NCBI RefSeq assembly: GCF_027942865.1
Contig: NC_134510.1
Location: 9,771,183 to 9,835,182 of the forward strand
Reading direction: 5' to 3'
DNA length: 64,000 nt
Origin: Odontesthes bonariensis
Lineage: Eukaryota; Chordata; Actinopteri; Atheriniformes; Atherinopsidae
The position numbers were made by a program, and so were the translations under genes. Below are positions 39,003-49,423 of this stretch, piece after piece (position 1 is the stretch's first letter; each line of letters opens with the position of its first letter). The notes beneath the pieces are model-generated. The model was not told the origin of the DNA. It did no database searches and saw nothing but the letters and a program-made list of their open reading frames with translations.

Positions 39003-39170
39003 ATGGAGAAGGGTACGGAACTTTTACTCGGCCATTTTCATTTTAAAGTTCTTCCGGACGGCGGAGTCGACAGAACCAAAGTCATCTGTAAACACTGCCA
39101 AGTTGATTTGTCTTCTCAGCGTAGTAGTTCCAGTCTAAAATATCACTTAAAAGGCAAAACACACAACTGA
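39003..39170 (+). CDS. BED-type zinc-finger ORF inside the hAT element (55 aa)
   Basis: ATG at 39003, stop TGA at 39168-39170. The peptide has the layout of a BED finger: an aromatic patch (HFHFKVLP, residues 11-18), then C-x2-C (ICKHC, 28-32), then a His pair in KYHLKGKTH (46-54). BED fingers bind DNA and sit at the N-terminus of many hAT transposases. Here the frame stops just after the finger. It is best read as the relic 5' exon of a transposase with the catalytic part deleted or on a lost downstream exon. Expression is unknown. Confidence 0.6.
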   Translation: MEKGTELLLGHFHFKVLPDGGVDRTKVICKHCQVDLSSQRSSSSLKYHLKGKTHN

Positions 39171-39431
39171 TAGCAGCAAGTCATTCAAGGAAACAGACAG
39201 TGGAGCGAGGCTTCTACAGAAAGATGCTGATGTTAAAAGTGTGTTGGCACAACAAATGTTATGGCACTTTCATTCATATGGCAGCACATTTAAAATAAAA
39301 CTAAATGTTTAAAGCTATACACTTCTTTTGAATTATTTTTTGGATTTTGCGTACAAATGCTATTAATCGTGATTAATCAGGGAAATCATGTGATTAATTA
39401 GATTAAAATTTTTAATCGTTGCCCAGCCCTA

Positions 39432-40270
39432 GATACAAGTCATAAAGAGGAACTGGTTGCGGGGTTTGAAGTTGGAAAAAATGTTTCCACAGCAGAGGCA
39501 GTTTTATTAGAAATAAACACCAGAAATCAGCGTCAGTACCACGCATACAGATTGCATTGGCCGCATTACATTGCCCACATGATATTAGATTTCCCAAATA
39601 TCAGGCGAAAGAAGGAATCGCCATAGTTGAAAGCTTAAATTTAGCATTTCATTTCTATCACAATGTTCATAAAGCTCATCTGAAGATGACCACAGACCTC
39701 GATACCGTGCATATAGCCATACAATAGTGGTTCATCACAGGGTAGTTATGTAAGCACTTTTCTTTGCTTTTTTCCCCCCCATGGAACAAAAACGTATTGA
39801 CCATTAGGAATGATGCAGGGAAATAATGCAATGAAATACCTAGTCAATGAACATCCTTTTAAGATTGGATCAATTGAAGACCTCTTTATTTTCTTAATTA
39901 AAAAGAATAATGAGAAAAAAAAAAAAAGGCAAACTTGCACTAAACAAAACGTGTTTTCAGACCTTTGATGCAGAACCAAATGTCGGAAGTTGCAAATTCT
40001 AGACTGTGTGTAAGAAAAGCCGAGTGTAAAAGAACAACCGATACTCAAGCCAAGTGGCAGTAGGTCAACTTGTTCCTCTGAATGTATTTACGCTACCAGG
40101 GCTTGCATTTCAAGTTATGCAGAGCTGGTCACTTGTGCGTCCCACAAACTTTTTTTTTTTTTTTTCCAATCCTCAGGACTGAACAATTCTCCATGTGGGT
40201 GCGATCTCCATCTCCTCCTTAGTCACTTATCAGCAGTCTCTGGGTCCACTAATCCTCCCCTCCAGCCGGT
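39432..40270 (-). other. dcaf13 3' UTR and rims2-dcaf13 spacer
   Basis: Downstream of the dcaf13 stop on the minus strand. A canonical AATAAA (plus-strand tttatt at 39885-39890) about 380 nt past the stop is the likeliest polyadenylation signal. The remainder up to the hAT element is ordinary intergenic DNA with a T-run at 40149-40166. Confidence 0.6.
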
Positions 40271-40358
40271 CTATTTCACCACAGTGACAACGTGCTTCTC
40301 CTTCTCAGACACCACGGGCACGGTTCCTGGTTTGCTGTGCTTGCGGACGTTTATCTCC
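40271..40358 (-). CDS. dcaf13: dcaf13 coding exon 11 (stop)
   Basis: 88 nt, EINVRKHSKPGTVPVV then SEKEKHVVTVVK and stop TAG at 40273-40271. Confidence 0.97.
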
Positions 40359-43300
40359 CTGGAAAAAAAAAAAAGGTGGAACAAAACGGTGACTAACTCA
40401 AAACGCAGAGCAAGTATATGGGCAAAGAGACGAGGGAGGGAGAGAAGAGCAAACAAAGAGCGCAGAGGAAGAGACTCAATCTGAGGCTGTTGACCTAACA
40501 GCGTCGACGCAGACCGCGCTAATGCGTTCTGAGAATAATGCATCAAACTCAGACTAAATCATTCACAGCTCAAGCACATGTCTGACATATGATGATACTG
40601 TTGCTTAGTAGAAAAGAAGAGCAACAGACTGAACTATGATTCATTGGGCGGCAGGGCAAACTAGGACAATCAATCCAACACGCAAGCTGTAAATGAGTAT
40701 GTAATGCCCATTGAGAGCACGTCATAGCAGGCAGTCCCATCTGTGAGATTTTCCATCAGGCTGGTGTGACTGCTTAGGTCAAATCTTTCCTGGCACCAAT
40801 CCAACCTTTTTCTTTTCTTTTCTTTTTTTTCCCCGTTTCGCTTAATGTCAGTGTTATAAATACATGGGATAAAACTTAATACACACTTTCTGCGGCGAGC
40901 CTCCTTCATAACCCTCAGCTCCTTGCTCTGGTGGTAGATGCTCTTGGGCAGATGGCGGTGGCGAGCGATGCGCCTGATTTGTGGGTGGTGCTGGAACTTC
41001 TCCTTCAGCTTCTGATCGTAGTTGATGGCCTCCCTCTCTCTGGGGGCAAGCTACATCGCACCAGAAGGAAGAGACGACAACACAGGATGAGAGTTAATTA
41101 TTTGCCTTTGGAATAAAATAACACTGCCACAAAGTACATTTTGTAGCTCTTCTGGAGCTTCTCGGCGTGGCAATATCGCACGCCGATCAGCTCGTTCCGT
41201 TCAGTTGAATACGATCCACATTTTGAGCACTTTGGGACTTTTTATTTTTCAATTCTGGCAAAGGTGATCTGCTGATGGGGAGAAGGGAGTCTTGGCAGAT
41301 TTGGTCATAAGAAAGCAACTTGAAGTGCTGTGAGGGGACTGGGATGCCAACAGCTTTCATTCGTATTAAAATCACATTTTTTTTTTCCACTGGCACCAAC
41401 CGACGGGCGGTGGTCTCTTATCTACCGTTCAAGAAACGAGTGACTTATCCACAGCCGCGTCAAGCTCTCAGTGAAACATTATACATGTCATTTGATGTCT
41501 CTTCTGGGAGCTAATGCAGGTCATCTGAATGAGCACTGACATTTTTCTGGTGAGGACAGCAAATTTCTCCCAGCTACAAACAGAGGAGGACCTTTGCTGA
41601 CTCTGCACAGCCGAAATCAGCCTCGCAGATGACTCAGTGGCTCTTGTTAACTTGTCGGATTTTAATTATTCCTGCGGCATGTGTAGTGGTTTTAGTTGCC
41701 ATGGTGAGCGCAGTGTCATCCAAAGAGGTTCTCATTCATGTCGTGCTGCGTTTCCAGTAAACGACTGGGAGCCTGAAGTCTTACGAGTTAAAACCGTCTT
41801 GTTTAAGTTCCATCTTAAACGAACCCACTTGGCTTTTAAAAGATACGCCCCGTGTTCAACCGTAGTGTTTTGGTTAATTGCCGATTGCTCCGGTATACTG
41901 CCTTGCATCATAAAATGTTGAACGGTACAGTGAGCAGTAACTTCAGTCTGACAACATGCTCATTCAAAACCGAATCAATGTCTGTTAAAAGTGAAGACTC
42001 TAGCTGAACAACACTCCCTCTCAGTCTCACTCATAAAAACCACCGGCTGGCCGGGCTTGGTCTTGGCTGGAGCTGCTCTCCTCCAAGGCTTTTATTCTAA
42101 TTAAAAGCAACGATTTCTCTCAGATTCAATTTGTCGGGGAAGAGTTAGCTAGATGCTGATCCTGTTGTACTAAACTAATTCCCCTGGATACAAACGCCAC
42201 CGGCCTCCTTGCGTGATCTCGACACGACATGCAAAATATGAGACGGCAAAAAAGAAAACAAGTAGCTCGACTTTGGTCGGAAGCAAGAATTTGAAAGGTG
42301 ACTGATACAGAAAAGCAAAAGGCAGACTGTGTGAAAAGTCACTGTTGCCAAAACTGAGCGGGAGAATCATCTTTGCCACTTAGAAGTGCAGCGAGCTAAC
42401 TTATTCTGATTACTCAGATGAGGTCAAAAAGTGCGCTGATCCCAGAGCAGGGTCTACAACTCTCGCAAACATTTTCAATATAAATTCTATAGCAAAAAAA
42501 AAAAAAAGCTAGTGGACTTAACCAAAAAGCCCCAAGATGACAGACAGCAGCATACAATCGCTTACTTTTTTTCCCACATTAGAAAGTAACTGCCTAAAAA
42601 ATTAAATACAATTAATATTGAGAAAATAAAAGCAATCCCAAATGGCTGTAAATAAAAGCAACGAGTTTTGGTGGACCAACTACTTTAAAACGGTGCGTGT
42701 CCATGTGACATCACAGCTGAACCAGGCCTCAATCACTGCTGCCATCATTCTATCATTGAAGTTGACGACTGTCAGATGGATAATTATGATGAACTGTTTG
42801 ATTGTCATTCTGTTCGACGGCTTTACACAAAGGGGGTTTTGGATAGCTCCATTTATCACTTCGCAAATGAGAAAACCTGGATAACGGCCAGAAAAATGTC
42901 CATTTTTGTCAGGGTTTTGGGGGGGTAAATTGTCCTACAAATCATAATATGAATGAGACATTAGAACAAACCCTTCCATAGAAATCCTTAACAGTGTGGG
43001 TGGGAATAGAACTGGAATGTTTGGTGTATATTGTTGCTACTGTGGAGAGTGGAGATCTTTTTTGGGAGTATGAAAAAAAAAATAAACAAATAAATTTTGA
43101 GATTGTAAAATTCTACACGTTTTTTTTTGTTAGAAATCACCATTTCAAGTCATCACATTTGATCTGAATTGTAGAGACAACAATATAGAACATGTATGTT
43201 ATATCAAAGCTGAAAGAAGTAAAACACAGCCTCTCGCACACCCCCACTCATGATGCCACTGGTAGACCTGCCTACCTATGGATGCTCGTGTTATAAGAGT

Positions 43301-46300
43301 GAACCGCTATTACTTACATGCTTTGGGCCTATAATGGAAGATTAAATGGCTCTTAAACTTAATATTCCGCTTTGATGTGCCAGACCAACCATTTTGATAA
43401 TTAACCTATTTCAACCATTTTGTCCAAAACCAAGCAAATTACAGGAAAATGAACGTCCTGAAAAGCTTTACACATCAGCGTGAATCTTGTCTTCAGGTAT
43501 GTGCTGCCAAACAGCAAACGCTTAATGTATTGGATTATCACCTAATTTTTATTAGGAAAAAAAATAAGCAAAAGTTCGATGACACCCTTGATGAGTTTCT
43601 AATGTTATTGATTATCCAGAAAGAAAGAAAGACAAAAAGTTCAAGATGAAACAGCTGGCTGATTGATTTGGGGTTAGTCTCACCTTTAATACATAGGTTA
43701 GGACTAAGATGTAATGATTCCGAGTATCCAACACATGACTCAAAAGTTTCCGGAACTGAAAATAAGTCTAGCTGTAGATTATCAAAAGGTTGTTTCTTAA
43801 AAAAAAAAAAAAGAATGAGTGTGTAGCAGCTGACAGAGGAGTCCCCATCAGTCCAGTGTGAAGCCCTCAGACACAGACAAAGCCTCGAGTCAGCGTTTCT
43901 TGATAATTAAAGACCCTCTCAGTACAACGTGATTGTTAATGCTTCATTATGTTCAGAGTGGCCTCCGTTTAAGAGATTGGCCGATTTAAACTGCTGATAG
44001 GAGCAGCCCTTGTCTGATCTCTTTAAGTGCAAAGCTTGCGAATAAATCTTTTCCTGCACAGTGACAGTAAAACAAGTGCCAAAAGCGAGCCGTTTCCACT
44101 CTGAACGCTGCATTAAGAGAATAAGCAAGAGTGAATCCGATTAGGAGTGAAAGATGGCTGCTGGAGACGGCACAAGAGATGCCACTGAGCTTTATGATTC
44201 CGCCATAACTGGCATTTGGGACTTTGAAAAACACTTTGCAGCGTTTTAACTAAACTGATGTGACAGTTGAGAGCAACATGATATCAATGCCATGATCTGT
44301 GCTGCAACTCTCTGCTTCTAACACTAGTAGTGCTCGCAAACAAAAGGTCATCCAAAGAGGAAATCTGAGCAATGTTTCTTTTTTGCTGGTGATTTGTTGA
44401 ACCACTGCAGGAGTGTTTTGGGTCTTTAGGACCTGCCAATTGGTACATCGTACTTATTGAAAGCGATTCTTCCTTAAGTCAGCATCCATCAGAGCATTTG
44501 GCAACAGCAGTGCCGTAGCTCCTGGCAGAGTCACCCACTGTTACGGTGCTAAGGTGGGCGCACGGCCAAAGATGTGTTACAGAAAAAAATGCAACCAACT
44601 CATAAAATACCATCAGGTAATAAACCGGAGGCAGATACGACATATATACGACACCTGAGAAAGATGTTGTTGGAGATCACTGCGAAGACATTACGATGAA
44701 GAATTGCTCAAAAAGCTGCCATAAGCAGCACATTGCCTTTAGTATGAAAAAGATGACGAGACGGGACTCACCACTCCTAGTTTCTCTGCTGCTTTGGCTT
44801 TCCACAGGCGGATATTCGTCTCATCTGAGCCGCTCAGGATGTACTTGTTGTCTGCCGACCACTTTATGCAGATGACGTGCTGCATGCGTTTGGTGTGGTA
44901 GACCTCCCTGAATTACAAAATACCAAAGCACACAACGCAATACAGTTAACAGGGCGAGGGACTGTGGCAACACAAACCAGTGCTTCAGAACTGAAAAACA
45001 TAACGCGTGCTCGCGTCACGTTACAGTTTTCTGTTTCCAAAGCAACAGCCAAGAGTACAATATCGTGTGTGTTAAACCAAAGACATTAACCCACCATGGT
45101 TAACCAGAGCTTGTTTAGAGAAAGAACATAAAGAAGGAAACGGACACCTTTCAACACCCTTTTGATAGTTAATGGTTTGTTACAGTTTGTGGATGTCCAT
45201 TGCCATGGTTACAAAAATAAACACACAAGTTTAAATCCAAGGAACAATCATGTCATCTGTCTTTATTTTTCATTTACTTTATTTTTCACACTTTGTTGTC
45301 TAATCCATCCCCCTTGTGGCTCAATACCATCACATTATCTCTGCTTTTGCTCCAAATGTTAGAGTCATAGTGACTGCTCCCATTTCTCCAACATAAACAT
45401 ATGAGATATGAGATTAATGATAGCAAGGGAACAGTGTGAAGAACAGCAGAGGGGAAGTGACCCCAGTTGTTGGGGCTCAAGATCCCTTTTTTTTTTTTTT
45501 TAAATCATTCATTAAGTCTTTCCAAAGTGATCCAACAACAAAAGTGTTCACCACTATTGTTTTCATTATAGCTGTGGTGAGGACTGCCAGCCAACTGAAT
45601 TGGAGGAATATTTACAGCCATCCATTTAAAGTTATTGTTATAGGCGTTAGTGGCCAGGGGAAAATAAACATCATGTTTTCCTTGATATCAACTAAGCCGT
45701 TAATGTAATCCAATCAAAGCATCCATCCATCCGTTTTCTACACCAGCCCAATTCATTTCAGGGTTGTGGAAGGTGGCAGGAAGCTATCCCAGCAACCATA
45801 AGGTAAAAGTGGGACACACCCTGGACGAGTCCATCACAGAGACAAACAATCATGCACGCTCAAACTCACTCCTCCAATCAATTTAGAATCTCAGATCAGT
45901 GCGATCATATTTACTTTCTTCTCCGACAAGAAAAAAAAAGTTTTTTGAACTACTAACATTCCGTATGTTGAGTACAATATATCATTAGGTGGAAGCTCAG
46001 ACAAACGTGCCCATACAGCAGTAGACATTTTAATTAACATGGCGTGTCATTTCTGACTGGCAGTACTGACCTGCTGTGTCCGCCATCCTTGGAGAAAATG
46101 CGAATGGTCTTGTCAAAACTAGCGGACACAAACTCCTGCCCAGTGGGAGAGTAGTCGACATCGAGTACTGCTGAGACGTGGTCCATGTGTACAAGAACGG
46201 GCTTGTCTAAGAACCTCATGTCGTATGTGTACAGGCTGGTGAAACAGACAGGAAGCAATATAAACCCTTCTGGTGCCACAGATTATTATTATTTTTTTTT

Positions 46301-48238
46301 TTTGGGAGAGCTAGATATGTAATGTACTATATAAATAAAACCAACCAAAAGTAAGTGAGCAGTTACCTCAATTAAAATAGTGGTAAGATTTGTTTGTTTC
46401 ATTACGTTTTCACTGAGAGAAAATACATAAAATATACTTTTGATGAGTTTGATGGATGAAGTGGAATCTCTCCCTCTTAAACTCACTTGTAGTCTTCATT
46501 TGCACATGTAAAGTAGTAGGCTTCCATGGGGTTCCAGCATAATGTGTTGCTCCTCATTGTCATGATAACCTAAAGAAGAAATACAACAGTCATTTGCCAT
46601 CATTTTCTTGTGAAAAATAAGACACGAACTGTGCGGTGCAGCCTACCTTTTTCAGTGGTGCCGACTCTCTCATGTCATATAAAACTATACTTCTGTCAGA
46701 GGCGCAGCTTCCGAGAAGTTCTGTCTGTAGGGATGCAAAGGGCTCAATTAAACGATATCATGAGGACGTATGCTTCAAATTAGACCGGTAAAATGCATTT
46801 ATTTTGTTTAAATACTGATAATGTGTGAGGATAAAAACTGCTCCCAGGTGTGGTGAGGGCTCTTACTTCCACAGGGTTGAAGCGGACCGAGCTGAAGCTG
46901 TCTACGCCCCAGGTAAAGGAGCGGATCGGGGTACTCCTCTGCTCATCCCAGATGTCCACCTGCTGGCCACATGTTGCAAACACACCATCTTTTTGGTGAT
47001 GGTCCAGTCCTGTGAACACAGTCTGTAGGGGATATTTTCATTTAAAACGTAGCCACCCTGTGACAGCTAACTGATGCACCGTATAATGTAACTGTCCTTT
47101 ATAATTAGAATCATGAAAGTTACACCTTGCCCAGGATGGTGTTGAGTGGCTCCTCTTCCTCTCCATAACCCGGCGATTCCATTTTCCACTGCTTGACTGT
47201 TTTGTCATCACCAACCTGTTACGGTGAATGAGACGACAAATCAAGAAGTTGCTGCATTCAATGTCCGTTCACAGAAAAAAGAGGAATATTTTCTTTTAAA
47301 TCTTATAAGACGTTGAAGAGCATCATTTACCGTGAAAAAGGACGATCCACAGTATCTGACAACCATACCCCGCACAAAACCTTCATGGGCTTGGAGAGTG
47401 CGGACACATTCTCGCTTGGTAAGATTCCAAACTTTTACCTTAAGACAAAAAGAGAAACGAGAAAGAGAAAACTACAGTTAATTGAAAATAAAAAAAACCT
47501 GAAATATAGGAATTATCAAAGGATGTTATAAGATAAAGTATGTCAAAGGATGGTTAACCTCGCCATCACATGAGCCAGACAGCAGGGAGGAGAGACTCTT
47601 GATGTGCTTGGCCATGCAGTTCACCCCATCCCGATGACCGTCCAGGGAGGCCAGGAAAGGCTTGGCGAACACCCGCTCCAACTTCGTGGCATTCAGGGCC
47701 CTTGTGTACTCCCTGCTCACCTCAAACGGATGAAGCGAGGGGTCATAGTTTCTAGGGACTAGCAACAAGACAATAATGAGAGCACGCCTCTGAGAATGTA
47801 CGACAATAGCTACTAAAAAGAAAACCAAGACTTCGATCAAGCCATTCAGACATGCATATATTTAAGGATATCGTCTAAAAGGAAACAACAGTTCTACTGA
47901 AAAAGCTGAGTTTAATTGGGAGGATGTTCTTAAAAAACAAGGCAAGTAGTGTGTCCTTTGGACCTATTTTTAATTTGCTCTATATGTCATATGTGACTAA
48001 CGAATGTGCAAGTTCACAAACGTCCTTAGGTAAGAGGAATGGGAGGTCATAATTGAAGTTGCTATAGAATGAGCGGCGCACACGGGACAAACAGCTAATG
48101 TTTACAGGGAAAAAAAAACTTGCTAACAAGCAGTAGTTAGCCTCTAAGGGACCAAGATAAATACTCACCACGTTGAATGTCATGTTTAGTCTCCCGGACA
48201 TAATCGTCAGGATTTCTAGAAAGGACTTTGACTTTCAT
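40271..48238 (-). CDS. dcaf13: DCAF13 (DDB1- and CUL4-associated factor 13, Sof1/WDSOF1), complete
   Basis: Eleven coding exons on the minus strand: 48238-48169, 47758-47559, 47438-47331, 47215-47126, 47022-46867, 46724-46647, 46569-46487, 46235-46071, 44907-44772, 41050-40887 and 40358-40271. They total 1338 nt, giving 445 residues, the same length as the human protein. The product is a WD40 beta-propeller with a C-terminal Sof1 domain. It works in the nucleolar SSU processome for 18S rRNA maturation and is a substrate receptor of the CUL4-DDB1 ubiquitin ligase. Visible blades end in VWNLT, QWKM, DIWDEQ, VLYDMR, IRIF and IRLW. The Sof1 tail has PKSIYHQSKELRVMKEARRR and ends HVVTVVK. The start ATGAAAGTCAAAGT gives MKVKVLSRNPDDYV, as in other vertebrates. 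It is divergent from slc25a32. Identity is near certain. Confidence 0.98.
40359..40886 (-). other. dcaf13 intron 10 (528 bp)
   Basis: Small intron between the last two coding exons, with a pyrimidine-rich tract at 40802-40832. No element recognised. Confidence 0.8.
40887..41050 (-). CDS. dcaf13: dcaf13 coding exon 10 (Sof1 domain)
   Basis: 164 nt beginning LAPREREAINYDQKLKEKFQ and ending MKEARRRK. It encodes the basic Sof1 region. Confidence 0.97.
41051..44771 (-). other. dcaf13 intron 9 (3.7 kb)
   Basis: Non-coding, A/T-rich, with homopolymer A runs at about 42494-42507 and 43800-43813. I recognise no mobile element or RNA gene. Short open frames lack any family resemblance. Confidence 0.8.
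44772..44907 (-). CDS. dcaf13: dcaf13 coding exon 9
   Basis: 136 nt, (R)EVYHTKRMQHVICIKWSADN and KYILSGSDETNIRLWKAKAA, ending GVG-type codon |gtgagt. Last WD blade. Confidence 0.97.
44908..46070 (-). other. dcaf13 intron 8 (1.2 kb)
   Basis: Holds a T run at 45487-45502 and the dispersed fish repeat at about 45718-45900. Nothing else is recognised. Confidence 0.8.
45718..45900 (-). repeat. dispersed fish repeat with CATCC tail (LINE/SINE 3'-end type)
   Basis: Begins with CATCCATCCATCC and contains the words AGCTATCCCAGC, ACACCCTGGAC and AGTCCATCACAGAGACAAAC. These are hallmarks of a very common teleost retroelement tail, here in reverse orientation. The exact family needs a repeat library. 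Confidence 0.6.
46071..46235 (-). CDS. dcaf13: dcaf13 coding exon 8
   Basis: 165 nt, LYTYDMRFLDKPVLVHMDHV, then SAVLDVDYSPTGQEFVSASF and DKTIRIFSKDGGHS. Two WD blades meet here. Confidence 0.97.
46487..46569 (-). CDS. dcaf13: dcaf13 coding exon 7
   Basis: 83 nt, VIMTMRSNTLCWNPMEAYYF then TCANEDY, ending TACAA|gtgagt. The last two bases join exon 8 to give Asn. Confidence 0.96.
46647..46724 (-). CDS. dcaf13: dcaf13 coding exon 6
   Basis: 26 codons, TELLGSCASDRSIVLYDMR then ESAPLKK. Phase 0. Confidence 0.96.
46867..47022 (-). CDS. dcaf13: dcaf13 coding exon 5
   Basis: 52 codons including GVFATCGQQVDIWDEQRS and SFSSVRFNPVE. Phase 0. Confidence 0.97.
47126..47215 (-). CDS. dcaf13: dcaf13 coding exon 4
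   Basis: 30 codons, VGDDKTVKQWKMESPGYG, an acidic EEEE stretch and LNTILGK. Phase 0. Confidence 0.97.
47331..47438 (-). CDS. dcaf13: dcaf13 coding exon 3
   Basis: 36 codons from VKVWNLTKRECVRTLQAHEG to GSSFFT, phase 0 at both ends. Confidence 0.97.
47559..47758 (-). CDS. dcaf13: dcaf13 coding exon 2
   Basis: Begins (V)PRNYDPSLHPFEV, includes LERVFAKPFLASLDGHRDGV and ends CDGE|gttaac. It contains the first WD blade. Confidence 0.97.
48169..48238 (-). CDS. dcaf13: dcaf13 coding exon 1
   Basis: Encodes MKVKVLSRNPDDYVRETK and a few more residues, ending CGTG|gtgagt. Phase 1 donor. Confidence 0.96.
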
Positions 48239-49233
48239 TTGTCAAAACAAAACTGGACAAACACGTCGAAAATGTTAAGTTCAGTCAGAAAAAATTAGCA
48301 AGTATTGAGAATTCCGTCCATGTGTCGATGAAGCAGAGACGCCTCGCTCCCGCGTTGCATTGTGGGATTTCCAGTCCTCCTCATTGCGTCACCGGAAAAA
48401 GATCTTGTCAAGCTGGACATTTTAGAAAATGTAAGAACAGAGCTTTCACTTGAAACTTTTTCCCTCCGTGAGTGTGTGCGAGTTTGTGCAACGTGTCGTG
48501 GTAAAGCGCAAAAAACACGCGGCCACACGGAGTACAATTAATCATTTTTCAATCAGCACTTAATACACCCTCTTCAAAATAATACACCTGTATGTAAATA
48601 GTACTGATCCATTTTTTTTTTTTTTTTTTTTTTTTTGGTAAAGTAAGGGAAGTACAGCACATGTCACTGTTTATAACAGGGCATGGTTTGCTAGAGGCCA
48701 GTTAAAGATTAGGTCCAAAAATGACAAACATGGGTCTTGAGACAACATAAGTAACCCAAAAATAACTTATTTGAAATTAACCATATGCGAAATAATTTGC
48801 ACTTTGATCAAAATGTACGACTGTAACCCACATACAAAAAAAATTCTCATCCTGCCAAAGTAATTCGAATTATTTGTGTAGTGTATATTATTTTGAAAGA
48901 AAAGTCCGGAAGCTGGACCTGAACGATAAGCAAGTTGGAGTTTACTTAATACTGATAGCAAGGTCGAGCGGTGGTACTGCTAGTTGACATTTGAAAAGCG
49001 ACACCAAAGCTAAGGAATATCACCGTGTGTCAAAAACGTGGCTCCAATGCTGACATGCTTTGAAAATGATAGGGCTTTACCGCCTGTGGGCTATATTTGA
49101 ATTCTGTGGGAGCCTCAACCAGTTGTCTCAGTTTAATAGAGTAAGTTCACATTTTTAAGCCTGCTCATACGGCGCGCTCGTGCTGTAAACACGGTTAGCT
49201 GCCAGGAGCTAGCCGACTCTCTTACCTGTTACC
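48239..49233. promoter_or_regulatory. divergent dcaf13 / slc25a32 promoter region
   Basis: About 1 kb separates the two start codons, which point away from each other; the human genes are also head to head. The dcaf13-proximal part holds a ZNF143/STAF-like site (48351-48368) and a CRE-like TGCGTCA (48387-48393). A 25-T run sits at 48612-48636. The slc25a32 side is G/C-richer from 49150. Transcription starts are not visible directly. Confidence 0.6.
48351..48368 (-). promoter_or_regulatory. ZNF143/STAF-like binding site
   Basis: The minus strand reads ATCCCACAATGCAACGCG. It fits the STAF consensus (YYCCCANNATSCMWYRCR) at 17 of 18 positions. It lies about 113-130 nt upstream of the dcaf13 start codon, a usual place for this factor in housekeeping and ribosome-biogenesis promoters. 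Function is inferred. Confidence 0.6.
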
Positions 49234-49423
49234 ATGAGCTCCGCTCCAAATCATGGTAGCGTTAACGTTACAGACACAGGACTGCCCGGCACTCCTGTAG
49301 CCGGACGGTTCCAGCGGGTTTTCAGCCACGTGAGGGTAGAAAACCTAGTCGCAGGACTCAGTGGCGGGGTGGTGTCGACACTGGTGCTTCACCCACTGGA
49401 CCTCGTCAAAATCAGGTTTGCAG
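49234..49423 (+). CDS. slc25a32: slc25a32 coding exon 1
   Basis: 63 codons plus one base. A variable N-terminus is followed by [20 protein letters not shown] and [11 protein letters not shown], ending GCAG|gtacgt. Confidence 0.96.

Larger units (their letters stand above)
38623..39431. mobile_element. hAT-type DNA transposon, 809 bp, non-autonomous, carrying a BED zinc-finger ORF and a nested SINE fragment
   Basis: Ends are TAGGGCTGGGCAA and TTGCCCAGCCCTA, exact inverted repeats. The element is flanked by the 8-bp direct repeat GATACAAG (38615-38622 and 39432-39439), the target duplication size typical of hAT elements. Inside are a SINE head (38774-38850), two and a half copies of a 32-bp tandem repeat (38881 onward) and a 55-codon BED zinc-finger reading frame (39003-39170). 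No transposase catalytic domain is present, so movement would need a helper. It lies between rims2 and dcaf13. Confidence 0.87.
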
